64,000 nucleotides of DNA from Kocuria massiliensis (GTDB lineage: Bacteria; Actinomycetota; Actinomycetes; Actinomycetales; Micrococcaceae). A program made the translations under genes and the position numbers. Shown here in pieces: positions 21,380 to 29,419 of this stretch (positions are counted from its first letter, which is position 1; each line of letters opens with the position of its first letter). The notes under the pieces were generated by a model, which worked only from the letters and a program-made list of their open reading frames with translations, made no database searches and had not been told where the DNA came from. The stretch lies in the NCBI RefSeq assembly GCF_900169715.1, contig NZ_LT835160.1, positions 310,001-374,000 on the forward strand, read 5' to 3'.

Positions 21380-22366
21380 CTAGGAAGAGGCTTGTGACCG
21401 CAGGCGAGAGACCTCGTACAAGGCGATTCCGGCTGCCATCGACGCGTTCAACGACTCCATCGCCGAATCGATGGGAATAGAGACGATCTGATCGCACTTC
21501 TCGGCGACCAGCCGGGAGAGTCCTTTGCCCTCGGATCCCACGACGATGCACAGCGGTTCGGTCGCCAGATTGAGATCGGGAAGGGCGACGTCGCCGTCGC
21601 CGGCCAGACCAACGACAAAAACGCCCTGGTCTTTCAGCTGATCAATCACGCGATTGAGGTTGCTCGCTTTGGCAACAGGAACTCGTGAGACTGCGCCCGC
21701 ACTAGTCTTCCACGCAGACGCCGTCACACCGGCGGCGCGACGTTCGGGAACGATCACCGCGTGGCCGGAAAAGGCCGAGACGCTACGGATAATCGCACCA
21801 AGGTTGCGTGGATCAGTGATCCCATCCAGGGCCACAAACAGCGGGGGCTTCGAGAGGTTCCCTGCATGCCATTTCTCCAAGACGCTGGCCGTCATGTCTC
21901 CGGCGTCGGGGTACTTATAGGGAGGGACCTGCAGAGCGACGCCCTGATGGACGGCGCCCTCGGTCAGGCGTTCAATTTCTCCACGCGTGATTTCCAGGGC
22001 CGGGATATTGCGCCGCGTCACGGTGGTGAGGATTTCACGGATCCGCTCATCCTGCTCCAGGTTCGCCATCACAAAGATGTGTTTGGCCGGGATGTCCGTA
22101 CGCAGGGCCTCGAGTACGGCGTTCCGCCCCGTAACCAATTCTTCACTCGTGCGTTTGCCGCCGAGTCGCTGCTGGCGGGCAGGACCAGCCGAGCGTTGCT
22201 GACGTTCAGCCAGCTTCTTCGCCTTATGAGCTTTGTGGTAGGGGCGATCCTCGGCGCGCGGAGTCGGGCCCTTGCCCTCGAGGGAACGGCGTCCCTTGCC
22301 ACCTGAGCCCTTCAAGGGGGCTCGCTTCTTCTTTCGGATCGCGCCGGGGCGATTCACGTCAGCCAT
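21380..22366 (-). CDS. rlmB: 23S rRNA 2'-O-ribose methyltransferase, RlmB/TrmH family
   Basis: A SPOUT-class methyltransferase that modifies a ribose in 23S rRNA (Gm2251 in E. coli). The first 75 residues are Lys/Arg/Gly-rich and probably bind RNA. The substrate-binding domain starts near VTGRNAVLEALRTDIPAKHI, and the knotted catalytic domain carries NLGAIIRSVSAFSGHAVIVP, IVVGSEGKGLSRLV and IPIDSAMESLNASMAAGIALYE, the three SPOUT motifs. The gene follows cysS with 26 bp between them and has an AAAGG ribosome site, so the two form an operon. The cysS-rlmB order is conserved in actinobacteria. It sits directly upstream of the rRNA operon whose product it likely modifies. Confidence 0.93.
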   Translation of the reverse strand: MADVNRPGAIRKKKRAPLKGSGGKGRRSLEGKGPTPRAEDRPYHKAHKAKKLAERQQRSAGPARQQRLGGKRTSEELVTGRNAVLEALRTDIPAKHIFVMANLEQDERIREILTTVTRRNIPALEITRGEIERLTEGAVHQGVALQVPPYKYPDAGDMTASVLEKWHAGNLSKPPLFVALDGITDPRNLGAIIRSVSAFSGHAVIVPERRAAGVTASAWKTSAGAVSRVPVAKASNLNRVIDQLKDQGVFVVGLAGDGDVALPDLNLATEPLCIVVGSEGKGLSRLVAEKCDQIVSIPIDSAMESLNASMAAGIALYEVSRLRSQASS

Positions 22367-22392
22367 TTTTGCCTTTCTGATCCGGTTCGGTC

Positions 22393-23811
22393 TTAGACCG
22401 ACCAGCTTGATCCGTCAGCGGAATCTTTCACGATGATTCCCGCTGCGGACAATTCGTCGCGGATGTGGTCAGCACGGTCCCAGTCTTTCGAGGCCCGTGC
22501 GTCGGCTCGTTGGGTCAAGAGTGAGCGGATCAACGTGTCCAAGGCCTGATGCTCCGCGTTCGACGATCCAGCGGAACCGAAGTCCATCAGCTGCGTCAAA
22601 CCCAAAGCATCCGTCATCGCTCGAACGGCGTCAGCTTCAGCCTCGACCGTGCTCCCGTCTTTGGCCGACAGCGCCGAGTTTCCCGTCCGTACATGCTCGT
22701 GCAAGACGGCCAAGGCCTGAGGAATATTCAGGTCATCGTCCATGGCCCGGCCAAATTCTTCGGGCACCTCAGCAAGTCCCGAGCCTCCGCCAGCATTGAC
22801 CAAGAAGTTTTCTACCCGCTCAACCGCCGTCTTCGCCTCGTCGAGCGAGGTGGGCCGGTAGTCTAGGATCGAACGATAGTGCGCCTGGCCGAGGTAGTAG
22901 CGGACGACGAGGGGTCGGGCGGTTGCCAACATTTCCTCCGGGGAAACCGTATTGCCAATCGACTTCGACATTTTGTCGCCCTCGTACGTGACCAACCCAT
23001 TGTGGAGCCAAAAATTGGCAAACCCACGGCCGGACGCCGTCGACTGGGCTAGCTCATTTTCATGATGAGGGAACCTGAGATCAAGGCCGCCACCATGAAT
23101 ATCGAAACTTTCACCGAGATATTTTCCGGCCATCGCCGAGCACTCCAGATGCCATCCCGGACGCCCCCGACCCCACGGCGACTCCCAAGAAGCAGATTCC
23201 GGCTCGTCGTCTTTATGCCCCTTCCACAAGGCAAAGTCTCGGGGGTCCTTCTTGCCTCGGGGGTCGGCGTCGGGCGCGGCCTGCATCTCGTCGATGCTCT
23301 GCCTGGTCAAGGATCCGTAGCTCTTCCAGGAACGGACGTCGAAGTACACGTCTCCCGAATCATCGAGGGCCGGGTAGGCGTGGCCGTTATCGATGAGCTC
23401 CCGGATCATGGAAATCATCTCGGGAATGTGACCGGTGGCCCTCGGTTCATAGGTCGGTTGCTCGATACCCAAAGCCTGATAGGCCTGCCCAAAAACGCGT
23501 TCGAAGCGGTAGGCCAGAGCCCACCACGGCTCCCGCGGGTGTGTGCCCGTGTATCCCTGTTCAAAACTCTTGGCCGAATTCACCAGAATCTTGTCATCGA
23601 TATCGGTCACGTTCCGAACGGTGGTGACGGCGTAGCCGCGGTACCTCAGCCAGCGGCTGAGCTGGTCAAAGACGAGAGCCGAACGGACATGGCCGATATG
23701 CGGCATGCCCTGAACAGTGGCGCCACAGTAATAGAGCCGAGCCTCCCCAGGGAAGACGGGCTCAAAATCTCGGACACTGGCCGTATCGGTACTGTAAAAA
23801 CGCAAGCTCAC
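22393..23811 (-). CDS. cysS: Cysteinyl-tRNA synthetase
   Basis: Charges tRNA-Cys with cysteine. The 472-residue protein has the class I signatures YYCGATVQGMPHIGHVRS (HIGH motif; its Cys is a zinc ligand) and DKMSKSIGNTVSP (KMSKS), the zinc-site segment WHLECSAMAGKYLG with the following HHENE, and a C-terminal anticodon-binding helical domain. The start is GTG 23811. On the minus strand TAGACT (23823-23818) ends six bases before it with no ribosome site, which suggests a leaderless mRNA. Downstream rlmB is co-transcribed. In many actinobacteria ispD and ispF lie between carD and cysS; here only 134 bp separate the two, with a terminator. Confidence 0.96.
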   Translation of the reverse strand: MSLRFYSTDTASVRDFEPVFPGEARLYYCGATVQGMPHIGHVRSALVFDQLSRWLRYRGYAVTTVRNVTDIDDKILVNSAKSFEQGYTGTHPREPWWALAYRFERVFGQAYQALGIEQPTYEPRATGHIPEMISMIRELIDNGHAYPALDDSGDVYFDVRSWKSYGSLTRQSIDEMQAAPDADPRGKKDPRDFALWKGHKDDEPESASWESPWGRGRPGWHLECSAMAGKYLGESFDIHGGGLDLRFPHHENELAQSTASGRGFANFWLHNGLVTYEGDKMSKSIGNTVSPEEMLATARPLVVRYYLGQAHYRSILDYRPTSLDEAKTAVERVENFLVNAGGGSGLAEVPEEFGRAMDDDLNIPQALAVLHEHVRTGNSALSAKDGSTVEAEADAVRAMTDALGLTQLMDFGSAGSSNAEHQALDTLIRSLLTQRADARASKDWDRADHIRDELSAAGIIVKDSADGSSWSV

Positions 23812-23889
23812 GCAGTCAGTCTAACGAGAATGCGAGCTCGCTTCGTCGTCCACGCCCAAAGCCCCGCATCGACGCGTTAAACGACAAAT

Positions 23890-23919
23890 GCGCGCCCCTC
23901 CTTGGTGGAGGAACGCGCT
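23890..23919 (-). terminator. Terminator after carD
   Basis: A 12-bp stem (GCGCGTTCCTCC with GGAGGGGCGCGC on the minus strand, two G-U pairs) and an ACCA loop lie some 27 bp past carD, before the cysS promoter. It separates carD from cysS-rlmB. Confidence 0.65.
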
Positions 23920-23945
23920 TTCACCGTGATGCGGTCGCTAAAGCA

Positions 23946-24428
23946 TTACGCCTCGAGAATTTTGTCGAGCTCCGTCTCTGCGGCTTCCTCGTCGATATCC
24001 TTGGCCAATGCGACCTCGGAGGACAGAATCTGACGAGCCTTCGAGAGCATCCGTTTCTCTCCAGCGGATAGCCCCTTGACCTGTTCCCGGCGCCACAAGT
24101 CGCGGACGACCTCGGCAACCTTGAGCACATCGCCGGAAGCAAGCTTCTCGGAATTGGCTTTGAAACGACGGGACCAATTACTAGCTTCCTCGACGTCCTG
24201 AGCCTGGAGAACGCCGATGACCTCCTGAAGGCCCTTTTCATCGACGACATCTCGGACGCCCACCATGTCGACGTTGTCCGCCGGGACCTCAATCGTCAGA
24301 TCGCCCTGCGCGACCTGCAATTTGAGATACATCTTCTCTTCACCTTTGACGGTGCGCGTCTTGATCTCTTCGATCGTCGCCGCTCCGTGGTGAGGGTAAA
24401 CGACGGTTTCGCCAACCTCAAAAAGCAT
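23946..24428 (-). CDS. carD: CarD-family RNA polymerase-binding transcription factor
   Basis: CarD binds the RNA polymerase beta subunit and stabilises open promoter complexes, notably at rRNA promoters; it is essential in mycobacteria. The 160-residue protein has the N-terminal Tudor-like RNAP-interaction domain ([21 protein letters not shown]) and the C-terminal helical DNA-binding part with the conserved Trp-containing segment [22 protein letters not shown] 24428 follows AAAGGGG. It is monocistronic with its own terminator. Its location between the rRNA operon/rlmB group and the two-component genes is a conserved actinobacterial neighbourhood. Confidence 0.95.
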   Translation of the reverse strand: MLFEVGETVVYPHHGAATIEEIKTRTVKGEEKMYLKLQVAQGDLTIEVPADNVDMVGVRDVVDEKGLQEVIGVLQAQDVEEASNWSRRFKANSEKLASGDVLKVAEVVRDLWRREQVKGLSAGEKRMLSKARQILSSEVALAKDIDEEAAETELDKILEA

Positions 24429-24732
24429 ATGGATTAACCCCTTTCAGCCAATCCAGTTTACCACGGCCTCAATACACCCCCTTGAGGCGAGTTTCGGACA
24501 ATGAAGCTCATCAAATTCTGAGGTCTTCGACACCCTTCACATTCGGACTCTGGCCTCCAATCGTGGGGAGGGCCACCTCGTCAGCGCACAGGTTCACGCT
24601 GCCTGCGGCACGCGATATTCCTGGATACCGACGAAGCGTCCACAAAAGGCGCTAAACTTACGTGAGAATGAGTCTTCGGCGTTCTCCTCAGAACGCCGGC
24701 CGATCCTCGCATCACCACACAAGGAGTGAGAC
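24429..24732. other. Divergent intergenic region carD / lipoprotein with leader hairpin
   Basis: About 300 bp without a gene. On the plus strand a likely -10 TAAACT lies near 24652, and the leader holds a perfect hairpin CGGCGTTC-tcctca-GAACGCCG (24677-24698) just before the ribosome site AAGGAG of the lipoprotein. No longer structured RNA or riboswitch is apparent. Confidence 0.45.
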
Positions 24733-25236
24733 GTGAAGTCTTTTGCTCGCCAGAACGTCCGGCGCGCCGGTGTCACGATGGCTCTTGCCGCAGCCGTTCT
24801 GTCCGCAACCGGTTGCGGTTACATCCATCAGCAACCGACCACCATTCACTACGCCGCCTCCGACGGCGTCCAGGCCAATGTTGCCGACGCCAAGTTCCGC
24901 AACGTCATGGTGATTGCCAAGGACAAGAACTCACCCGGTCGCTTGCTGGGAACCGTCGTCAACTCCTCAGATAAAGACCTGACACTGACGATCGACACCG
25001 GCGACGCGAAAGCCGACGTCAAGGTCCCCGCCAACGGCGAGGTCCGTTTCGAGCAGAAGGAAACCCTGCTTAAGCCCGTCGGCAAGGCACCGGGCGAACT
25101 CTTGGAAAACACCAAGATCAGCTCCGGCGCACAGAGTACGACGGCCAATATTCCGGTCCTCGACGGCACGCTGGACGAGTACAAGCAGTACCTTCCGAAC
25201 TTGGCCGAGACCAGCTCGTCACCGAGCGCCTCCTAA
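24733..25236 (+). CDS. Putative exported lipoprotein
   Basis: A 167-residue protein with an N-terminal lipoprotein signal: basic start, hydrophobic segment VTMALAAAVLS and lipobox-like SATGC, placing the lipidated Cys at position 28. The mature part is small and beta-rich (DGVQANVADAKFRNVMVIAKD, then LGTVVNSSDKDLTLTID), and resembles the small copper-chaperone-like or DUF461-type secreted proteins of actinobacteria, in which a Greek-key fold is predicted; I cannot assign a function. The ribosome site AAGGAG precedes the GTG/ATG region; ATG is not used, GTG 24733 fits. It is the only plus-strand gene before regX3 and ends in a strong terminator. Confidence 0.8.
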   Translation: MKSFARQNVRRAGVTMALAAAVLSATGCGYIHQQPTTIHYAASDGVQANVADAKFRNVMVIAKDKNSPGRLLGTVVNSSDKDLTLTIDTGDAKADVKVPANGEVRFEQKETLLKPVGKAPGELLENTKISSGAQSTTANIPVLDGTLDEYKQYLPNLAETSSSPSAS

Positions 25237-25269
25237 CAACCCTGTCGGCCGCGCCAGCGGCACAACGCT

Positions 25270-25308
25270 CACGAGGCCCCGTTTCCTTGATGGAAACGGG
25301 GCCTCGTG
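25270..25308. terminator. Bidirectional terminator between lipoprotein and regX3
   Basis: CACGAGGCCCCGTTTCC and its complement form a perfect 17-bp stem around a short loop, followed on the plus strand by GCGTTTTG. It lies between convergent genes. Confidence 0.8.
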
Positions 25309-25358
25309 GCGTTTTGGCGGTGAAGCCCCCGAGCAAAACGACGGGGGCTACCGGCGGT

Positions 25359-26039
25359 TTACGGCTCGAATTTGTAGCCGAGGCCGCGGACGGTGACCAG
25401 GTACCTCGGGTGCGAGGGGTCCGGCTCGATCTTGGACCGAAGCCGTTTGATGTGAACATCGAGTGTCTTGGTGTCGCCGACGTAGTCGCTTCCCCACACG
25501 CGATCGATCAGCTGCCCGCGGGTCAGCACGCGTCCCGCGTTGCGGAGGAGCATCTCCAGCAATTCGAACTCCTTGAGTGGCATCGCCGTCTGTTCACGAT
25601 TGACGCTCACCACGTGCCTCTCAATGTCCATGCGCACCGGGCCGCCCTCGACCGTGGACGAGACAAGTTCTTCCGTTTCGCTCTGCCGGCGTAAGACCGC
25701 ACGGATTCGGGCGACAAGCTCCCGGGAAGAATACGGCTTGGTGACATAGTCATCCGCGCCCAGCTCCAAGCCGACGACCTTGTCGATCTCCGTGTCCTTG
25801 GCGGTCAGCATGATGATCGGAACCTGCGAGCGCTGACGAATCTGTTTGCAGACCTCCGTGCCCGACTGGCCTGGGAGCATCAGATCGAGGAGAACGAGGT
25901 CGGCTCCGGCACGATCGAATTCGGCGACGGCGTCGAGGCCGTTGTCGATGACCGTCACTTCAAACCCCTCGCGGCCCAAAAGAAATGCCAGGGGCTCGCT
26001 GAGGGCTTCCTCATCCTCGATTACCAGGATTCGCGTCAT
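25359..26039 (-). CDS. regX3: OmpR-family response regulator, phosphate response
   Basis: The response regulator partner of SenX3. The 226-residue protein has a receiver domain (VIEDEEALSEPLAFLLGREG; phospho-acceptor Asp52 in LVLLDLMLPG; conserved Lys in VTKPYS) and a winged-helix OmpR domain ending in VHIKRLRSKIEPDPSHPRY, which binds DNA repeats. In actinobacteria SenX3-RegX3 activates phosphate-starvation genes. It is separated from senX3 by 18 bp and has a GAGGAGG ribosome site. The symbol follows from the pairing with SenX3 and the divergent phoU, the classical arrangement of this system. Confidence 0.93.
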   Translation of the reverse strand: MTRILVIEDEEALSEPLAFLLGREGFEVTVIDNGLDAVAEFDRAGADLVLLDLMLPGQSGTEVCKQIRQRSQVPIIMLTAKDTEIDKVVGLELGADDYVTKPYSSRELVARIRAVLRRQSETEELVSSTVEGGPVRMDIERHVVSVNREQTAMPLKEFELLEMLLRNAGRVLTRGQLIDRVWGSDYVGDTKTLDVHIKRLRSKIEPDPSHPRYLVTVRGLGYKFEP

Positions 26040-26057
26040 GCGAGAGATTCCTCCTCG

Positions 26058-27323
26058 TCAACCCCGGCTTTGCCGGGTATGGGTAGTTTCGTTGTCCGCG
26101 TCTGGCGCGGAAGGTTGATCCATCCTGAGGATGGATACGGGTTCTTGATCGCGGACCGGCGCGGGCTCCGATTCCGCCTCGCGCAGGTCTCGTTCGGTCG
26201 CCTCGTCGAGCTCGGGAAGCGTCACGGTAAACGTCGAGCCTTGCCCGGGCGTGGACCAGAGCGAAATTTCTCCGCCATGTTGGGCCATCACGTGTTTGAC
26301 GATCGACAGGCCTAAGCCGGTACCGCCGGTTTGCCGCGAACGCGCGGCGTCTACCCGATAGAAACGCTCGAAGATTCGGTCTTGTTCGTCCTCCGGAATC
26401 CCCGGGCCCTGGTCTTTGACGGAAATCGCGATCATGCCGTCTTTAGATCGTATGCCAACGCCGATTCGGGTGTTATCCGGCGAATATCGGATGGCGTTAT
26501 CGATCAAGTTGCGGAGGGCAGTCATCAACAGTTCCGGGTCTCCGTGAACGGGTCGAGTCGCGGCCCCTCCCACGCGAATGGAGATGTTCTTGTTTTCGGC
26601 CGTCAATTTGTTGCGGTCTGCGGCCTCGTGAACCAACTGATTCACGTCAATAATCTTGCCCTTTTGGACGATGTCCGTTCCCTGAAGCCGGGAGAGCTCG
26701 ATGATGTCATGCACGAGGGCTGTGAGTCGCGTCGTCTCTTTGTGCAGCCTTTTCGTGAAGTGTCGAACCGCCTCAGGATCCTCCGACGATCCCTCGATGG
26801 CCTCGGCCAAAAGCCGGACGGCTCCCACGGGGGTTTTGAGCTCGTGCGAAACGTTGGCCACAAAGTCCGTACGAATCGCCTGGGCTCTGGTGATCTCGGT
26901 GCGATCGTCGGCAAGCATCAGAATGTATTCGTCCGCCACGGGGGCAATCCGAACGTTAAGCACGAGGACTCCCTGGCCCATCGGGCCGCGGGATATTTCG
27001 ACGGTCTTTTCCAGAATCACGCCATCCCGCCGGACTTGCCGGATGAGGTCCAGGAGTTCGGGTTGGGTAAGGCTGTGCCCGCGCACGAGCCCGTACGCAT
27101 AGGAACCTTGCGAGGCCCTCACGACGCCGTCGACCGCGTCCACCAAGACGTAGGCTTGCCCCACGACGGCCAAGACCTGTGCCGCGCCGTCGCTGATGGT
27201 AGGTTCATCCACCACCGCCCATTCGGCGCGTTGGCGGTCGCTTTTGCGCAACGCAAAGTGGCTGACCAGACCGAGAGAAAGCCCGATCAGGCACCACATC
27301 AGAGCAAAGGCGACAGAACTCAC
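26058..27323 (-). CDS. senX3: Sensor histidine kinase, phosphate response
   Basis: Membrane sensor kinase that phosphorylates RegX3. The 421-residue protein has one N-terminal transmembrane helix (VAFALMWCLIGLSLGLVSHFAL) with almost no external part, a PAS-like domain (about 50-150), the phospho-acceptor His in FVANVSHELKTPVGA, and the ATPase domain with NLIDNAIRYSP (N box), KDQGPGIP (G1), and GGTGLGLSIVKHV (G2). The lack of an external domain fits sensing through the Pst/PhoU complex rather than an outside ligand. GTG 27323 lies six bases after a TAAGCT box (27335-27330), pointing to a leaderless transcript. PhoU is divergent, and a PHO-box-like repeat lies between them. Confidence 0.93.
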   Translation of the reverse strand: MSSVAFALMWCLIGLSLGLVSHFALRKSDRQRAEWAVVDEPTISDGAAQVLAVVGQAYVLVDAVDGVVRASQGSYAYGLVRGHSLTQPELLDLIRQVRRDGVILEKTVEISRGPMGQGVLVLNVRIAPVADEYILMLADDRTEITRAQAIRTDFVANVSHELKTPVGAVRLLAEAIEGSSEDPEAVRHFTKRLHKETTRLTALVHDIIELSRLQGTDIVQKGKIIDVNQLVHEAADRNKLTAENKNISIRVGGAATRPVHGDPELLMTALRNLIDNAIRYSPDNTRIGVGIRSKDGMIAISVKDQGPGIPEDEQDRIFERFYRVDAARSRQTGGTGLGLSIVKHVMAQHGGEISLWSTPGQGSTFTVTLPELDEATERDLREAESEPAPVRDQEPVSILRMDQPSAPDADNETTHTRQSRG

Positions 27324-27383
27324 CCCTACAGCTTAAGCATAAGTATGGACCGAAAGAGGCTTTCGTGGCTTCATCAGACGATG

Positions 27384-27405
27384 GGTTCAACTAAGGTTCA
27401 CCCAA
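27384..27405 (+). promoter_or_regulatory. PHO-box-like direct repeat (candidate RegX3 site)
   Basis: Two abutting 11-bp units, GGTTCAACTAA and GGTTCACCCAA, match the direct-repeat-unit pattern GTTCACC with 11-bp periodicity known for PhoP/RegX3-type regulators in actinobacteria. The box lies between senX3 and phoU, about 50 bp from the predicted senX3 -10 box and 75 bp from the phoU start. Confidence 0.6.
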
Positions 27406-27480
27406 GACCGAGGTCTCGTTCATGAGAGATTGGAATTCTGGGAACAATAGTTCCGTGATGTCAGGAAAGGACCGTATACC

Positions 27481-28143
27481 GTGCGCAAAGTTTTTCAGGC
27501 CGAGCTCCAACAGGTGGGAGACGACCTCGTCGAAATTGCGACTCTCGTCGAGGCCGCGTTCGACCGCGCGGCGGATTCGTTGTTGAACGCCGACGTGCAA
27601 GAAGCCGAAGAGGTCATCTCGAATGATGCTCGGATCGATTTCTTGCAGAACCAGCTCGACGAGCGTTCGATCGATCTCCTGGCCCTCCAAGGTCCCGTGG
27701 CTTCCGACCTTCGCATGATCGTGGGAGCCCTGCGCATGAGTGCTTCTCTCGAACGGGCCGGCGACCTCGCCCGCCACGTAGCGCAGGTCGCCCGGTTGCG
27801 TTTCCCCGAGCCGGCCGTGCCCACCGATCTGGTGCCGACCTTCCAGGAAATCATCGACCTGGACAAGACCATCATCAAGTCCGTCATCCAGCTCTTGGAG
27901 ACCCGAGAGCTGAGCTACGCGGATGAGGTGTACACCGCGAAGGCACGCATCAACACCCTCCACGAATCGGTCTTTTCCCACATCGCAGAGGCCTCGTGGG
28001 GCAGCAACGCTCAGACGACGATCGATATGACCCTCGTGTCGCGCTACATGGAGCGCTTTGGTGACCACGGCGTTTCCGTGGCACGCAAGGTGACCTACTT
28101 GGTGACCGGAGATTGGGACTCGCAGCCGAACCCCGCGTCCTAA
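27481..28143 (+). CDS. phoU: Phosphate signalling complex protein PhoU
   Basis: PhoU links the Pst phosphate transporter to the sensor kinase and keeps the phosphate response off when phosphate is plentiful. The 220-residue protein is all-helical with the two PhoU repeats; the metal-binding signatures are visible as MIVGALRMSASLERAGDLARH in the first and MTLVSRYMERFGDHGVSV in the second. GTG 27481 follows AGGAAAGGA. It is divergent from senX3-regX3, the conserved arrangement of this pathway. No pst genes are in the window. A long opposite-strand frame over it is an artefact. Confidence 0.95.
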   Translation: MRKVFQAELQQVGDDLVEIATLVEAAFDRAADSLLNADVQEAEEVISNDARIDFLQNQLDERSIDLLALQGPVASDLRMIVGALRMSASLERAGDLARHVAQVARLRFPEPAVPTDLVPTFQEIIDLDKTIIKSVIQLLETRELSYADEVYTAKARINTLHESVFSHIAEASWGSNAQTTIDMTLVSRYMERFGDHGVSVARKVTYLVTGDWDSQPNPAS

Positions 28144-28157
28144 GACCCGCTCTACGC

Positions 28158-28203
28158 AAAAGATCCGCCCCACGAGGAAGTCCTCGTGGGGCGGATCTTT
28201 TCT
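28158..28203. terminator. Bidirectional terminator between phoU and gpmA
   Basis: AGATCCGCCCCACGAGGA, an AGT loop and the exact complement, with A residues on the left and TTTT on the right, lie between the convergent genes; a textbook two-way terminator. Confidence 0.9.
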
Positions 28204-28245
28204 ATTGGCCTTCCAGGAGAGCCGAAATCTTCGCCGACGGAAGGG

Positions 28246-28992
28246 TTACTTCTTGCCCTGGTTTGCGACGGCCTTGATGGCGTCCTGAGCGGCGTCGGGG
28301 TCGAGATATTCGCCCGGCTTGGTGGGGGCGAAGTTTTCGTCTAGCTCGTAGTACAGCGGAATTCCGGTCGGGATATTCAGACCGGAAATCTCCTCGTCGG
28401 AGATGCCATCCAGGTGCTTAACCAGCGCACGCAACGAATTGCCGTGGGCCGCCACGAGCACCGTCTTCCCGGACGCCAAATCCGGCTTAATGCCCGATTC
28501 CCAGTACGGAAGCATGCGCTCGAGCACGTCCTTGAGGCACTCCGTACGCGGGGCATCGTCCACGTCTGCATAGCGTGGATCGTGGGCCTGGGAGAACTCG
28601 GAGTCGTCGGACAGCGGGGGCGGCGGGACGTCGTAGGACCGACGCCACTGCATGAACTGCTCCTCGCCGTACTTCTCGCGTACCGCGGCCTTATCTTTCC
28701 CCTGGAGATCCCCATAGTGGCGCTCGTTGAGGCGCCAGTCGCGCTTCACCGGAATCCACAGACGGTCCGCCTCGTCCAAGGCGATGTTCGCGGTATTCAT
28801 CGCGCGACGAAGCAACGAGGTGTGCACGACGTCGGGCAGGATGTTCCTTTCCCTGAGGAGCGCACCACCCTTCGCAGCTTCGGTGCGGCCCTGTTCCGAC
28901 AACGGAACGTCGACCCAGCCGGTGAACAGGTTCTCTCGATTCCATTCGCTCTGTCCGTGACGGAGCAAAACAAGTTTGTACGTTTCAGCCAT
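28246..28992 (-). CDS. gpmA: 2,3-bisphosphoglycerate-dependent phosphoglycerate mutase
   Basis: Interconverts 3- and 2-phosphoglycerate in glycolysis and gluconeogenesis. The 248-residue protein has [21 protein letters not shown] (catalytic His in RHG), [10 protein letters not shown], the acid/base Glu in [14 protein letters not shown] and [17 protein letters not shown], all GpmA signatures, and the usual family length. It is monocistronic. The surrounding phoU/senX3-regX3 neighbourhood is conserved in actinobacteria. Confidence 0.96.
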   Translation of the reverse strand: MAETYKLVLLRHGQSEWNRENLFTGWVDVPLSEQGRTEAAKGGALLRERNILPDVVHTSLLRRAMNTANIALDEADRLWIPVKRDWRLNERHYGDLQGKDKAAVREKYGEEQFMQWRRSYDVPPPPLSDDSEFSQAHDPRYADVDDAPRTECLKDVLERMLPYWESGIKPDLASGKTVLVAAHGNSLRALVKHLDGISDEEISGLNIPTGIPLYYELDENFAPTKPGEYLDPDAAQDAIKAVANQGKK

Positions 28993-29045
28993 GCCCCCAT
29001 TGTTCCACTTTGAGCGCCCTCATGAGTCGAAACTGTGGGTTAACG

Positions 29046-29077
29046 ACGCATGCCCCGGGCGAACCCGGGGCATGCGT
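29046..29077 (-). terminator. Terminator after the metB-DUF2516 pair
   Basis: ACGCATGCCCCGGG and its perfect complement around a CGAA loop, 20 bp past the DUF2516 gene on the minus strand. Confidence 0.7.
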
Positions 29078-29097
29078 GAGGATGAACATCGACGGCG

Positions 29098-29409
29098 CTA
29101 CCTTCGGGTGCGCACCGCCGGACGAACGTCGGCAAGAAATACACCGACCGCGGAGGCGGCGATGAGCTGGATAAACAGGCTCGGCGATCCACCTCGGAAA
29201 GCACTGAACATAGACAGCAAAGCGCCCAGCAAGCACGCGCCGGTCACGAGCACCCAAAATTTCTTGGTGCGCTTGAACGCGGACTGGTAGGCGTAGTCGC
29301 TCGCGCCCAGGGCGGAGATGAAGGCCCACAACGCCAAGGCAAAGAGAATGAGCCCCAACGCAAAGTTGATGAAATGCTCAGCCATCAGCACGATGTTCAA
29401 AATATGCAT
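29098..29409 (-). CDS. DUF2516-family small membrane protein
   Basis: A 103-residue protein with three hydrophobic segments (about 10-33, 50-68 and 76-94). The motif FALALWAFISAL followed by a polar stretch with KRTKKFWVLVTG matches the DUF2516 family, an actinobacterial membrane family of unknown function. It begins 10 bp after the metB stop; TAGGCT ends seven bases before the ATG, so it could be transcribed on its own without a leader or translated with metB. Function is unknown. Confidence 0.8.
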   Translation of the reverse strand: MHILNIVLMAEHFINFALGLILFALALWAFISALGASDYAYQSAFKRTKKFWVLVTGACLLGALLSMFSAFRGGSPSLFIQLIAASAVGVFLADVRPAVRTRR

Positions 29410-29419
29410 GGGCCTTAGC

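Noticed and set aside
27391-28173. 260-codon minus-strand frame over phoU
   Set aside because: Opposite strand of a well-recognised PhoU; codon pattern and content are those of an antisense shadow.
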